Source of the DNA: CAXBNB01 sp040222275
Lineage (GTDB): Bacteria > Bacteroidota > Bacteroidia > Cytophagales > Cyclobacteriaceae
Direction of reading: 5' to 3'
Length of the DNA: 64,000 nt
NCBI GenBank assembly: GCA_040222275.1
Contig: JAVKDJ010000002.1
Coordinates: 62,001-126,000 of the forward strand
The position numbers and the translations under genes are program-made. The notes under the pieces were generated by a model, which was given only the letters and a program-made list of their open reading frames with translations, made no database searches and was not told where the DNA came from. Of this stretch, positions 1 to 10,100 are shown piece after piece. Every line of letters begins with the position of its first letter. The stretch's first letter is position 1.

Positions 1-333
1 GAAATTGCTGATAACTATGGTTCAGATGCTAAAGTCTATACCATGAACGGGTTGAAGCTGTCAAGCAATTCCCTCAACAGTGTTGGCCTGGCGCCTGAAG
101 CTGTAGGTGTGGCATTTTCGATGGAAAATGGTGAAAAAACCAAACCTTTTGCGCTTGATAATGGCGTGATAATTATTGAATTGACCAATAAAATAGAGCC
201 TGCTGAAATCGCTGATTATGTTCCTTACCAAGGACAGGTACAGCAGAAAAGACAATCCAGGATCTCTTTCAACATAGACGCTACCGTAAAGGAACTGGCA
301 GATATCCAAGACGAGAGGTACAGGTTCTTTTAG
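1..333 (+). CDS. Peptidyl-prolyl isomerase (SurA/PpiD-like), C-terminal fragment
   Basis: The reading frame is open from the first base, so the true start lies outside the window and only the last 110 residues are present. The tail contains a VGLAPEAVGVAFSM stretch, a short strand-rich segment and the ending ADIQDERYRFF. From memory this resembles the C terminus of the SurA-N/PpiD-type periplasmic peptidyl-prolyl isomerases of Bacteroidetes, which help fold outer-membrane proteins. The catalytic parvulin domain is not in the window, so the call rests on the tail alone. A good rho-independent terminator follows at 356-384. Confidence 0.6.
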   Translation, partial: EIADNYGSDAKVYTMNGLKLSSNSLNSVGLAPEAVGVAFSMENGEKTKPFALDNGVIIIELTNKIEPAEIADYVPYQGQVQQKRQSRISFNIDATVKELADIQDERYRFF

Positions 334-355
334 GTCTCTAAAAAAACGAAATACC

Positions 356-384
356 AAGGAGTGGGCCTGTCCTGCTCCTTTTTT
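356..384 (+). terminator. Rho-independent terminator after the isomerase gene
   Basis: A 10-bp stem (AAGGAGTGGG pairing with CCTGCTCCTT region, two wobble pairs) with a 5-nt loop is followed by a run of six T. It lies 23 bases after the stop codon of the upstream gene. Confidence 0.75.
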
Positions 385-412
385 GTTTGTAGGAATATGG
401 AGCTTAATTTTG
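382..412 (+). promoter_or_regulatory. Bacteroidetes-type promoter for the DUF493 gene
   Basis: TTTG at 382-385 and TAATTTTG at 405-412 are separated by 19 bases. This matches the Bacteroidetes consensus TTTG-N(about 19-21)-TAnnTTTG. Transcription would start near 418-420, giving a leader of about 14 bases before the ATG at 433. The -33 element overlaps the T tract of the preceding terminator. Confidence 0.5.
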
Positions 413-432
413 TATAGCTAGTTGTATATAAT

Positions 433-690
433 ATGGCGGATATAGAATCATTTAGGGACAAGCTTGAAAAGGAATACAGCTTTCCAACTTTGTATAAATT
501 CAAGTTTATAGTTCCGGAAAAGAAACTTGACCAGGTGGTAGAGCTATTTGCCAAGCACGACTACCAAACAAGGCCATCTAAAAACGGTAATTACATCAGC
601 GTAACAGCCAAGATGATGGCAGAGTCCAGCGACAAAATCATAGAAGTCTATAAAAAGGCCAGCACCATAGAAGGCATAATTTCCCTGTAA
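433..690 (+). CDS. DUF493 (YbeD-like) family protein
   Basis: An 85-residue protein, the normal length for the DUF493/YbeD family of small ferredoxin-fold (ACT-like) proteins. Family features visible include an N-terminal FRDKLEKEYSFPTLYKFKFIVP segment (split here between residues 6 and 27) and a C-terminal VYKKASTIEGIISL. The molecular role of the family is not established; E. coli YbeD sits next to lipB, but no lipoate gene is near here. It has its own promoter and terminator-insulated upstream side, so it is probably transcribed alone or with the next gene. Confidence 0.8.
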   Translation: MADIESFRDKLEKEYSFPTLYKFKFIVPEKKLDQVVELFAKHDYQTRPSKNGNYISVTAKMMAESSDKIIEVYKKASTIEGIISL

Positions 691-797
691 CCTGAGGAAA
701 AACGACGCTTTCGAAATCGATCAGAAATACTTTCACCGGATTTATTAGAGTTCAGCTTTAATTTTTCGCTTATATTCGTGTTGGATAAACTGGTGTT

Positions 798-1223
798 ATG
801 AATGCGTATTCCTACTTGGTAAAATCGATTCTCACGATTGTACTTCTTTCAATGGTTTGCCTGATGGCTGAAGCCCAATCCAGCCTGGAAGACCACATGC
901 CCACGCGAAAAGTTGATAAAAAAGTAAAGGAAGACAAAAAAAGGAACCGTCCCAAGCGCAAGGAAATGATGTACATTTATAAAAGGCGCACGAATAAAAC
1001 CTTATATGGCAACCCCTGCGCCCTTGCTGTCACACATAAAATGGGATTCGAGTACCTTGCACAGGAAAAGTCCACCATTGACCTAAAATCCTATTGGGCC
1101 AGGTTTTTTCATAACTTCTGGACCAAAACGAAACTGGTCGTAAGGCGGGGGCCCTGGTGGAAACTTACTGTAAACAAAAGGATAAAGGACTGTCAGGGCA
1201 AAACAGGGGACCGAACCGGGTAA
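798..1223 (+). CDS. Hypothetical secreted basic protein
   Basis: A 141-residue protein that I do not recognise. Residues 1-26 form a signal peptide (MNAYSYLVK, hydrophobic LTIVLLSMVCLMAEA, cleavage before QSS). The mature part is very rich in Lys and Arg, with a charged stretch at about residues 37-57, then a central part containing NPCALAVTHKMGFEY and a Trp-rich ending (YWARFFHNFW, GPWWKL). The basic, aromatic composition suggests an envelope-associated protein. It converges on purB, and the two stop codons are adjacent. Confidence 0.65.
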   Translation: MNAYSYLVKSILTIVLLSMVCLMAEAQSSLEDHMPTRKVDKKVKEDKKRNRPKRKEMMYIYKRRTNKTLYGNPCALAVTHKMGFEYLAQEKSTIDLKSYWARFFHNFWTKTKLVVRRGPWWKLTVNKRIKDCQGKTGDRTG

Positions 1224-2579
1224 CTAACCCAGAGGGTTGATCCCAATATAATTGTAAGGGGTGATATTCCTAAGCTCGCCCTTCACCGCTTCACTTACAT
1301 CCAAAGTCTCTATAAAAGCTTTTATGCTCTCCTGATTGATTATACTATTGGTCCTGGTCAGGTCTTTGAGTGCCTCGTAGGGTTTGGGGTAGCCCTCCCT
1401 TCTTAAGATGGTCTGTATGGCTTCTGATGCCACTGCCCAGTTTTCATCCAAATCCCTTCTGGTTGCCGCTTCGTTCAATTCCAGCTTTTTCAAACCCTTC
1501 TGTAAGGATTTCAATGCAATAAAACCGTGTGAAACCGGCACTCCAATATTCCTCAACACCGTGGAATCGGTGAGGTCCCTTTGCAAACGCGATACAGGAA
1601 GTTTGGACGATAGGTGGTCATACACAGCATTGGCTATACCTAAATTGCCCTCAGCATTTTCAAAATCGATTGGGTTTACTTTGTGTGGCATGGCAGATGA
1701 GCCTATTTCCCCCTTAACTATCTTTTGTTTAAAGTAGCCCATGGAAATATATTGCCATACATCCCGGCTAAAATCAATGAGTATCGTGTTTATCCGCTTC
1801 AGGTTGTCAAAAAGTGCTGCAAGATTGTCGTAGTGTTCGATTTGAGTAGTCGGGTAGCTCCGGTCCAACCCAAGGGTATCATTTACAAATTGTTTGGCAA
1901 AGCCATTCCAGTCGATATCAGGGTAGGCCACATGGTGGGCGTTCATGTTGCCCGTTGCGCCTCCAAATTTAGCTGAAAATGGCACCTGATTCAGCGTGCC
2001 CAGTTGTACTTTCAGCCTTTCGTGAAACACCAGGATCTCTTTGCCCACAGTAGTTGGTGATGCTGGCTGACCGTGGGTTTTGGCCAGCATAGGTACATCT
2101 TTCCAGGCTACTGACATATTGTATAGTTCAGACAATATCTCTTTTAACAACGGCACATAATTCTGCTCCAGTGCGTCCTTCATCTGAAGGGGAACGGAAG
2201 TATTGTTGATGTCTTGTGAGGTAAGCCCAAAATGAATGAATTCCTTAAATTCCGAAAGCCCAAGCTTATCGAATTTCTCCTTCAGAAAATACTCTACAGC
2301 CTTTACATCGTGGTTGGTGGTTTTCTCCACTTCTTTTATGGCGAGTGCATCGTTCTCTGAGAAGTCGGCGACAACCTGCCTCAAGTCGGAGAAGGTCGCC
2401 TTATCCACATTTTCCAACTGTGGCAATGGCAAGTTGCAGAGTGCGATAAAATATTCCACCTCCACGTGTACCCGGTTTTTTATCAATCCATATTCGGAAA
2501 AAAATTGAGCCAATTCCAAAGTATTTCTTCGATACCTGCCATCAACGGGAGATATGGCTGTCAGTGTATTTAAGTCCAT
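1224..2579 (-). CDS. purB: Adenylosuccinate lyase
   Basis: 451 residues, the usual length. It catalyses two beta-eliminations in purine synthesis: SAICAR to AICAR plus fumarate, and adenylosuccinate to AMP plus fumarate. Seen in the sequence: N-terminal LTAISPVDGRY typical of the PurB branch, a TSQDINNTS segment (about residue 120), KTHGQPASPTTVGKE with the general-acid His region (about 165-180), and the fumarase/aspartase superfamily loop GSSAMPHKVNP near residue 295 that carries the catalytic Ser. Cytoplasmic homotetramer in known members. The start is ATG with a -7 promoter element about 25 bases upstream on the minus strand. It stands alone, diverging from the transferase gene to its right. 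Confidence 0.96.
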   Translation of the reverse strand: MDLNTLTAISPVDGRYRRNTLELAQFFSEYGLIKNRVHVEVEYFIALCNLPLPQLENVDKATFSDLRQVVADFSENDALAIKEVEKTTNHDVKAVEYFLKEKFDKLGLSEFKEFIHFGLTSQDINNTSVPLQMKDALEQNYVPLLKEILSELYNMSVAWKDVPMLAKTHGQPASPTTVGKEILVFHERLKVQLGTLNQVPFSAKFGGATGNMNAHHVAYPDIDWNGFAKQFVNDTLGLDRSYPTTQIEHYDNLAALFDNLKRINTILIDFSRDVWQYISMGYFKQKIVKGEIGSSAMPHKVNPIDFENAEGNLGIANAVYDHLSSKLPVSRLQRDLTDSTVLRNIGVPVSHGFIALKSLQKGLKKLELNEAATRRDLDENWAVASEAIQTILRREGYPKPYEALKDLTRTNSIINQESIKAFIETLDVSEAVKGELRNITPYNYIGINPLG

Positions 2580-2603
2580 TCCTGTATTTTATTTGCAAAG
2601 GCG

Positions 2604-2611
2604 CAAAATTA
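2604..2611 (-). promoter_or_regulatory. -7 promoter element of purB
   Basis: On the minus strand this reads TAATTTTG, a match to TAnnTTTG. It would give a leader of roughly 18 bases before the purB ATG. I do not see a convincing -33 TTTG at the right distance. Confidence 0.4.
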
Positions 2612-2833
2612 GCTAATTCAGACAACTATATTTTGATACCGTTTTGATTTATCTTCAGTTTTTGGGAGCCATACTAACCATCAATCATTATGCGCGTGGT
2701 TTGATATACCAGCAGTAAAATCGCGATTTCATACTTTATCCCTACTTCCATTTGTAACACACCTAACAATTGTACTTTGTTGAGGATATATACTACAATT
2801 CCAATTATCCTGTAAATTAGCTACCTTTGAAAA

Positions 2834-3946
2834 ATGGATAGAGCCATACTTTCTTTTATTACGGCCTTTGCCATTAGTTATCTGGTTTTTCCACCGGCCA
2901 TTAAAGCCTTCCATAGGTTCAGCCTGGTGGATGATCCCGGTGGACGCAAGATTCATAAAAAGCAGACACCTGCCTTGGGCGGGATACCCATATTTATCGG
3001 GGTTATCATTTCACTTGCTGTATGGCTGCCCATAGGCATGATCGCTTCATACAAATTTTACATCGTTGCGATCGCTTTCATCTTCATTTTAGGCCTGCGG
3101 GATGACTTGAGCCCGGTGACTGCCCTGCAAAAACTATTGGGGCAGATTGGTGCTGCTTCCATCCTGTTTTTTCTTTGTAACATACAGATAGAATCCTTCT
3201 ACGGATTGTTTGGGCTTCAGCAAATGCCTTTATGGTTAAGTTACATCATTACTGTGTTCACCATTATTGTGATCACCAACGCCTACAACCTTATAGATGG
3301 TATTGACGGGCTTGCGGGCTCCATTGGGCTTATCACTCTGCTTTTCTTTGGTTGTTGGTTTCTAATGAATGGCAAATCTCATTTTAGCTTTATTGCCTTG
3401 TCATTTGCCGGGGCTATCCTGGCCTTTCTCAACTTTAACTGGAGCCCTTCCAAAATATTTCTCGGGGATTCGGGCACATCCATCATAGGCTTGCTTATTG
3501 CGCTTTATGCCGTTTATTTTATCGATTTGAATGCTGCTTTGCCCAAAGCAGCTACGTTTAAGTTTCATGCAGATATTGGCACACCGGTGGGTATTTTAAT
3601 CATTCCATTGGTGGATACGGTCAGGGTATTTGTAAAAAGAACATTGGCTGGTAAGTCTTTCATGGAGCCTGATAACAACCATATCCATCATGTCTTGCTT
3701 TCGCTGGGCAACAATCACAAGCAAGCCACCATAATTTTATTGATGGTCAAGCTATATTTTCTCATCCTTGTGTTCTCCCTCAGGAGCTATGGTGATTTGG
3801 TGGTCCTGCCGATAGTAGTAGGGTCTGCTATCATATTGAGTGTGGCTTTGAATATGGCATATCGTCAAAAAAAGAAGTCAAGGGGAAAATCAGACCGGAA
3901 AGATGACGACAAACCCAATCAGGTTTTTATCAACAAGACTGCCTAA
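2834..3946 (+). CDS. WecA/MraY-family undecaprenyl-phosphate sugar-1-phosphate transferase
   Basis: A 370-residue polytopic membrane protein with about ten hydrophobic segments. It carries the marks of the polyprenyl-phosphate N-acetylhexosamine-1-phosphate transferase family: DDPGGRKIHKKQTPALGG (residues 36-53), RDDLSPVTALQKLLGQ (about 89), NLIDGIDGLAGSIG (about 153), FLGDSGTS (about 210) and HIHHVLLSLG (about 283). The Asp pairs bind Mg2+ and the lipid phosphate. The short-chain-length, HIHH-containing form points to WecA/TagO-like initiation of a surface polysaccharide rather than MraY in peptidoglycan synthesis. No other glycan genes are adjacent. The C-terminal tail is basic and cytoplasmic. 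The sugar substrate cannot be read from sequence. Confidence 0.88.
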   Translation: MDRAILSFITAFAISYLVFPPAIKAFHRFSLVDDPGGRKIHKKQTPALGGIPIFIGVIISLAVWLPIGMIASYKFYIVAIAFIFILGLRDDLSPVTALQKLLGQIGAASILFFLCNIQIESFYGLFGLQQMPLWLSYIITVFTIIVITNAYNLIDGIDGLAGSIGLITLLFFGCWFLMNGKSHFSFIALSFAGAILAFLNFNWSPSKIFLGDSGTSIIGLLIALYAVYFIDLNAALPKAATFKFHADIGTPVGILIIPLVDTVRVFVKRTLAGKSFMEPDNNHIHHVLLSLGNNHKQATIILLMVKLYFLILVFSLRSYGDLVVLPIVVGSAIILSVALNMAYRQKKKSRGKSDRKDDDKPNQVFINKTA

Positions 3947-4006
3947 TCGTACTTTGCCACATTTGCCCTTCACACCAATGTTTGTATCCTTACAAACATT
4001 CTCAAA

Positions 4007-4085
4007 TATGATTTCCGTTTGTGAAGACCTGCCTCGCCGCGGCGGGCACGAAACGGGGGCGAAGGTTTATAATCTGACAATGTAG
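4007..4085. repeat. Dispersed repeat, copy A
   Basis: A 79-base unit beginning TATGATT and ending TAG that recurs, with few changes, at 31275-31356. Shared blocks include GTTTGTGAAGA, CTGCCTC, GGCACGAAACGGGGGCGA and GGTTTATAATCT. The middle holds the perfect palindrome CGCCGCGGCG, where the other copy has a different sequence. It lies between two converging genes (transferase and sprA). Confidence 0.7.
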
Positions 4086-4161
4086 TGCTAATCCAATTGT
4101 TTTTTGGTCGGGAATTTCATTCATCCCCCTTCTTGTGTACCAATCATAAAAATACTGAAGG

Positions 4162-7100
4162 TTACTGGGCCAGGCTGAACCTCATCTGAACACCAAAAGC
4201 TGTGGTAGCCCGGTTATAGGAATTCGAAACCCTCGGCTGGTTGATGTTGCGCTCGAAATACATGGTGATATTCAGCTTTTCGTTGGCCACATAGCTCACT
4301 GTAGGCCTTAGCTGGTAGTTGATATTGCCGGCGGTAATGGTGGTTACATCATCTATTTTTCTTTGAATGGTCTTAGTATCCCTTACAGTAAATGTCAGTC
4401 GGAATTGAATGTCATTCTTTATGGTCATGGTTCGTCCCTGTACCTTGAATGGGAACTTCCAATCTTTCTTGGTAGTACCAAAGTCAAACGAAATCTCGCT
4501 GTTTCGAAACTCTGTTACCTGGGAGTTGGACAGGTTCAGTGCCAGGTTCCTTTCCTTTTTCCATTCGATTTTAGCTGTTGATCTGGACTTTGTGCGGATA
4601 TTGACTCCAATCAAGGGCGAGAACCTCTCTGCTATGCTTACTTCGTTAAGGATATAAACCGGGATCAGGCCGCTATCATTTGATATGGATGCCCTTGGGT
4701 AGTTCGTAATATCGTTGGACAATTCGAGGGCATTGTCATACAGCAATGAGTTGGTATAGTTGCTTATTCTAAAGGTACTCGTATAGCTATGTGTAAGGTT
4801 GATCGAAGACACCAGGTCTTTGAACATAGGGAGCTTGGACAAGCCGGCATAGTCCACCCGCCAGTTGGGTAATGGGATTTTGGGAAACGGCGTAAGGCTG
4901 ACAGTATTTGGGTCTCGCCCGCTATAGGCCGCTATGAAAGCAGGCACCAATACATCCTGGGAGTTGAGCCCATAGTCACCCGAACCGTTGAGTCCATTAA
5001 GCCTGTTTTGGATAACTTTCCTGTAAACTTCAAACTCTGTAAAAGTAGGTGAGCTGTTCTCAGGTCCATCTTTAACAAAAGCAGTATTCAGTGAAAAGAA
5101 GGAGATCGAATAGCTGCCCGAGCGTGTCGGTGTGAGAGAATTGTATTCATTGCTTATGCTGTCGTACCTGAATATCTCCTGAAAATCGCCAGAGTTGGTC
5201 CTTTTCATATCCAGTTGGATTTTCAGGTCATTAAACGGCTCTATCATGCCTTTAATATTCAAATCCTCTGACCGTCTTTGTTCGAATGATGAGGTAAGGA
5301 ATGGGTTCTTTACCAGCCAGCCACTTTCTGCCGCCCTAAACCTAACCTCCGGATCCTGGCTTCCGAAAATAAACCCTCTTCCAGGGGCATTCAATCCACT
5401 ATCCAACCCAAACAAATATGCCCTGGGCTTGAAACCAGGCAATATGGTACTTTCCCCCACGCTATAGGTCACATTGATCGACCTCAATGACATGGCAGCC
5501 CTCAATATCCCTTTAAAAAAACCAAACCCTCCACCACTTTGGTTGGTTGTGTCCTTTTTCACAGTTGGCTGCTGACTCCTGCGCGAGGTTGAGCTCCTTC
5601 TTGGTGTATTTATGTCTTTGAGGAAGCCAACCTTATTGTACAATTTGACCATGTCAACTTTTCCATTGGCTGACCGGTCGCGGTTGTTAGAAATTATATT
5701 TCCAAATTCCTCTATCTGATCCACAGACCCCCCGTTCCAGTTGTATCCTACAGAATAGCGAAGGTCTGCACTTACCCAGTCTGTCAAAGGAATCTTATCA
5801 AGGGGTAGCCGATAATTGGCCCCCATATTCTGGTCAAAGTTTTTCATTCGCCCCAGGTGCTGTAGGTTGTAAAGCACCGAATCACGTTTGGCTTGTGTAT
5901 CGAGATCACCCTGAGGTTCATCGACAATGGCACGTGCCCTGGCACTATAGTCCAGGCTCAGGCTCTTGGTAAGGTTCCATCTCATGCCGTAGGACCTGTT
6001 GAAATTGAAGTATTTTTCGAAGTAAGGATCTATGCCATCGGTAGTAAGGTCCGAATTGCGCAATTGCCTCTTGGTAAACCGCCTGTCCACTTCAGCTCTC
6101 ATAGATAGGTTATTGGGCAATAAAGTGAAATTGAAATCCTTGATCAATTTTAAATAATCACCATCCAGAAAACCAACATTTTTAAATGGTTCGATCGGGG
6201 AGGGTGAAGGACTGAAGTTATAGGCAAACCCACCCCGGTAATTTTTCTCCAAAAAGATAGCCGTATTGATACCGCTCGTTACAGTCTCGCTAAAAGCATA
6301 ATTGAATGAAAAGTTTTCAATGTCGTAAATATGGCTCTTGGCTTCCGGGTTTACCTTTTCCTTTCTCACGTTGGAAAAGTTGATGGATTTTCTTGTTGTC
6401 CTGTCTTCCACTTTATCCCGATAGCCCTGCTTGTCTTCTTCACTAGAAAAACTCAACAATGATGCCTCAAGTGGAATATCCCTGTCCAGTGGGTCAAACT
6501 TCGGTGTGACCTTGGTTTTTTCCATGCTCACATACATTGGGATTTTAATTCCGTGTTTGCCCGGGATCAATTTGTCAACATTGATATCCGCCGATATATC
6601 ATATTGGATGGTTTCATCCCTTGTTCGTTCTGATATCCTTTGCTGGATGGAGCCGAAACCTACAGAAGTGTACCTTGCAGAGCCATTCACCCTGGCAAAA
6701 TCTGCAAGTTTAGCACTCATGCGGGCATTAACCGCCCAACCTGCCTGTGTGTCAAAATCCGCCACTCTGAGTTCGTTGGCCCAGATACATATCGATTTGT
6801 CCTGAAGGTCGTCACTCCGGGGGTTTCTCACCCCTATCATCAGGGTTTGTATCGAATTCATTTTTGGATTTCCTTCAACTGTCAGGTTGTATTTTCCGTT
6901 TTCTGACGGCCTGATAAATGCCTGTTGCTGATTGAAACCTTCACGGTCTCTCAGCAGCTTAACTGCGTACAGCTCATCAATAGCAATGTCAATTTCGTTC
7001 TCTTCGGGCCATACCAACCTCCGGATTTCGTCAGAAGAGCCGGCCAGGTCCCTTGGTGTAATCTTCAGGGGAACCTCGATTTCGTAATAGTTGTCCACAA

Positions 7101-10100
7101 AATCCTGCCCAAATCGAATAAAGGCAGTCACCTCATCATCATCAAGAAAAGCATCACCATTTGGTTCAGCATGCAGGAACATTTTCAAACGTCCATAGTT
7201 CAACAGATCCAGTCCTGTAGTTTTAAAAACTGCCCGTGCATCCCCGTCTTCCAGGTCTTCCACACATATCCGAAGCGATTGTTCGTTGTTCCTGCGCTGG
7301 ATCGTAGTGGTATTGTCCAGGTCCCTGTTCAATCCGGGAGGTATCACATAAGGGGATTTGCCATCTACACCCACGCTATTTTCTTCTACATTCACCACCG
7401 AAACATCAAAGTCTGAAGAGGTAGTTTCAGGAATTTCCCCAAAGCCACTTTGCTCCAGATTTTCCTCAAATTTTCTCCATTGGCTACCTACTAGTTGAAA
7501 CTTGGCAAACCTGAGCACAACAGGCTGACGCCAGCCAGTCAGGTACGTCCTGTAAAATTTGATAGATTCGAAGGTAGGGCTTCCAAAAATGTTGTCCGGG
7601 TTTCTCACAGGTATCCTAAACAAGTACCAGTTAACACCCTGACTATCCTCGATCTGGTCTATAATATGCCCTTTTCCTATACCCAATTCGCCTGGCCTCA
7701 ATGGGATTTTGTATTCAAAATATTCTTCTACGTCGGATATGGTATTGTCATTGTTGAGGTCTTCATTTTCAGGAATGTTGCTGGATGAAGCGGTAAAGCT
7801 TCCAGTCCCGGCGTTAAGGGGGGAATTGTTTTCCATGCCGTTGAAATGTTTATACCGTTCCAAAATCTTGGTGTCGTTGGCATCAAATTCAGGGTCAAGG
7901 AAATATTTAAAGTCATCAGCTGACACATCGTTCAGCACCCTGTCCCTACCGCTGTTGTTGAGGTTGAGCCATCTGTTGTTGGAGTCAAAAAACGTGCTTT
8001 CTTCGCTCGACTTCAAACCATCGAACCCGATATCCTGATTGGGCCTGGCGGTAGAGGAGTTGTCGAAAAAATCTGTAAGATATTGTAGTGTTGTTACCTT
8101 GCCCCACTCTGTGGTTGTGGTGTTTTCAAATGAACCATCTGCCGGCAGTCCGTTTTCGAAAGCATGGCGGTTGTCTTTCATCAGGTCTTCCGAAATACTC
8201 CCGAAGTTAAAAATCAGGTTGCCACCAGTTGTATTGTTTTGATTAAAAACACCATCGAGTACCCTGCCATTATCACCCAATACAAAGGGATCCATCATCC
8301 AAAACTCCAGGTACTCCACGTTGGTTTTGTTCCAGTTTACTTCATTGGTATTGGCGCGGGTGATACCGCCAAAATTTTGCTCGGGATTGTTCAACAGCCC
8401 GTCAGGGGTCAGGTTGGGGTTGTAGTTGTATGGCCCGCGTTCGCTTGGATAATAGGCCAGGTCAAAAATGGGTTCATTTGTATTTACAATTTGGCGATCC
8501 CTTTGTTTGAATATTTCCTGCGGCAATACGGGCTTCACATAGCTATTGGCCAGGTCAGCTTCACCGATGTTGTCTGGTCGGTTGCCCCCTCCACTGCGGT
8601 AGAATGTATTGTCGATAACATACCACGCCAGCTTTGCCCTTTTGTACCCATAGCCCAGATTGTCTATTCCATTATCGATAACGAATTTATTGTTGACAGT
8701 CTCAGGGGTTGAGGCCAGCTTCCAGGCAATGTGCCCTCCAGCAATGTTGATGGGTGTGGCAGCATTTTCAAAATCGTCTATGTATGAAGTCCCGTCACCA
8801 TTTACGATATTGGATGTGCCTGGTATGATCTGGGCAAATTCACCATTAAAACTAATGTTGGATTCTTCCTTGGTATTGAGGATGGGAAGGGCATCCACCA
8901 TTTTGGTCAAAAACCTGGATTCTTTTTGATAGTTGACATCAAACCCGTATTTGGTGTTTCTGGTAGGTTCTTCTCCTACGCTAAACCGGGAAATTCCTCC
9001 TGGCCTCTCATTGAGGTGGAGGATTGTCCCCCCCAAATTGAAATTGTCAGAAAACCGGTAATCAAAATGTGCACCTGTAAGCCAGCGCGTTTGGAAATTG
9101 AAAAGATCGGCCTTTTCGTATGAAATCTGAATGTCTTTCCCTGAGTTCAAAATCCCATCATCGATGATCCTCACCACTCCCAACCGGCCATCTACGGTAT
9201 AGTGCAAACCCCGGGTAAGCAATGTACCTCCAGCCGTCACTGTGACAGATTCTTCATTGATATTGATGCCTTCCAACCGTATCTCACTTGCTGATCCGGA
9301 TTGGAAACTACCCAAAATAAAAAATTTGTTTTTGGATGCCACCTGCTGTGCCTGTATTTGTGTGGTCCTGTATAAGGTATCAAATACATACCTATTGATC
9401 AGCGTTTGCTCCTCTTCGCGAAAGTGGCTCTTCAATGTCCTGCCAAAAGGTTCGAGCACCGGGAAAATGATGTTTCCATTCTCTTTGTCCACAGTTACCC
9501 CTTCGATAAAGTCAAAATTGCCATCCCTTTGCCGATCGCCATTTCTGTTCAACTCATCAAGTTTTAACAACCTGATCAATGGAATGTCTTTGGTTTCGGC
9601 TCCTTCGTTCAAACTTGGGTTGTCAAAGTTTGTCAAATCATCCCTATAGTTTACGCGAAGTGTAAAGCCGTCCTCACTCAGCCTATAGGCGTTGAGGTAG
9701 TAAACATTTTTCATCATCAGTTCCCAGGTTGGCACCCTGGTATTGATCTTGGTTGGCCTCAGCAGTTTCAACAGGATCAAGTCGTCATCCGGCCGACCCT
9801 GATAATCTTCTGAAAGCTCCCCTACCTGATAGCGCTGGCCATTATAGGTGTATTCATAAGAAACAGCCAAGACCTCATCATTCTGCAACCTCCTTAGCAA
9901 CGATATATAGCCCATTTGCCTGTTCCACTTATACTCCCTTGGATCCAGTTTTCTCGCAGCTGTAATGGTTTCAAAATCCACCGATTTTGACATGGAATAA
10001 TTATCGGTGAGATAGTTGGCGGCTGTTTCAATATTTCTGATATCGGGCACATCCACCAGGTCGTCATACAGGTTGTTGGCCGAGTTGTTATTGGGGCCTG

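Noticed and set aside
2822..2829. TACCTTTG just before the WecA-like gene as a promoter
   Set aside because: It matches TAnnTTTG, but it ends four bases before the ATG, so transcription would start at or inside the gene, and there is no -33 element at the right distance.
6431..8712. Several plus-strand frames of 100-180 residues inside sprA
   Set aside because: sprA is one uninterrupted 2375-residue frame with family repeats throughout; the opposite frames lack start sites with ribosome-binding sequence or any family match.
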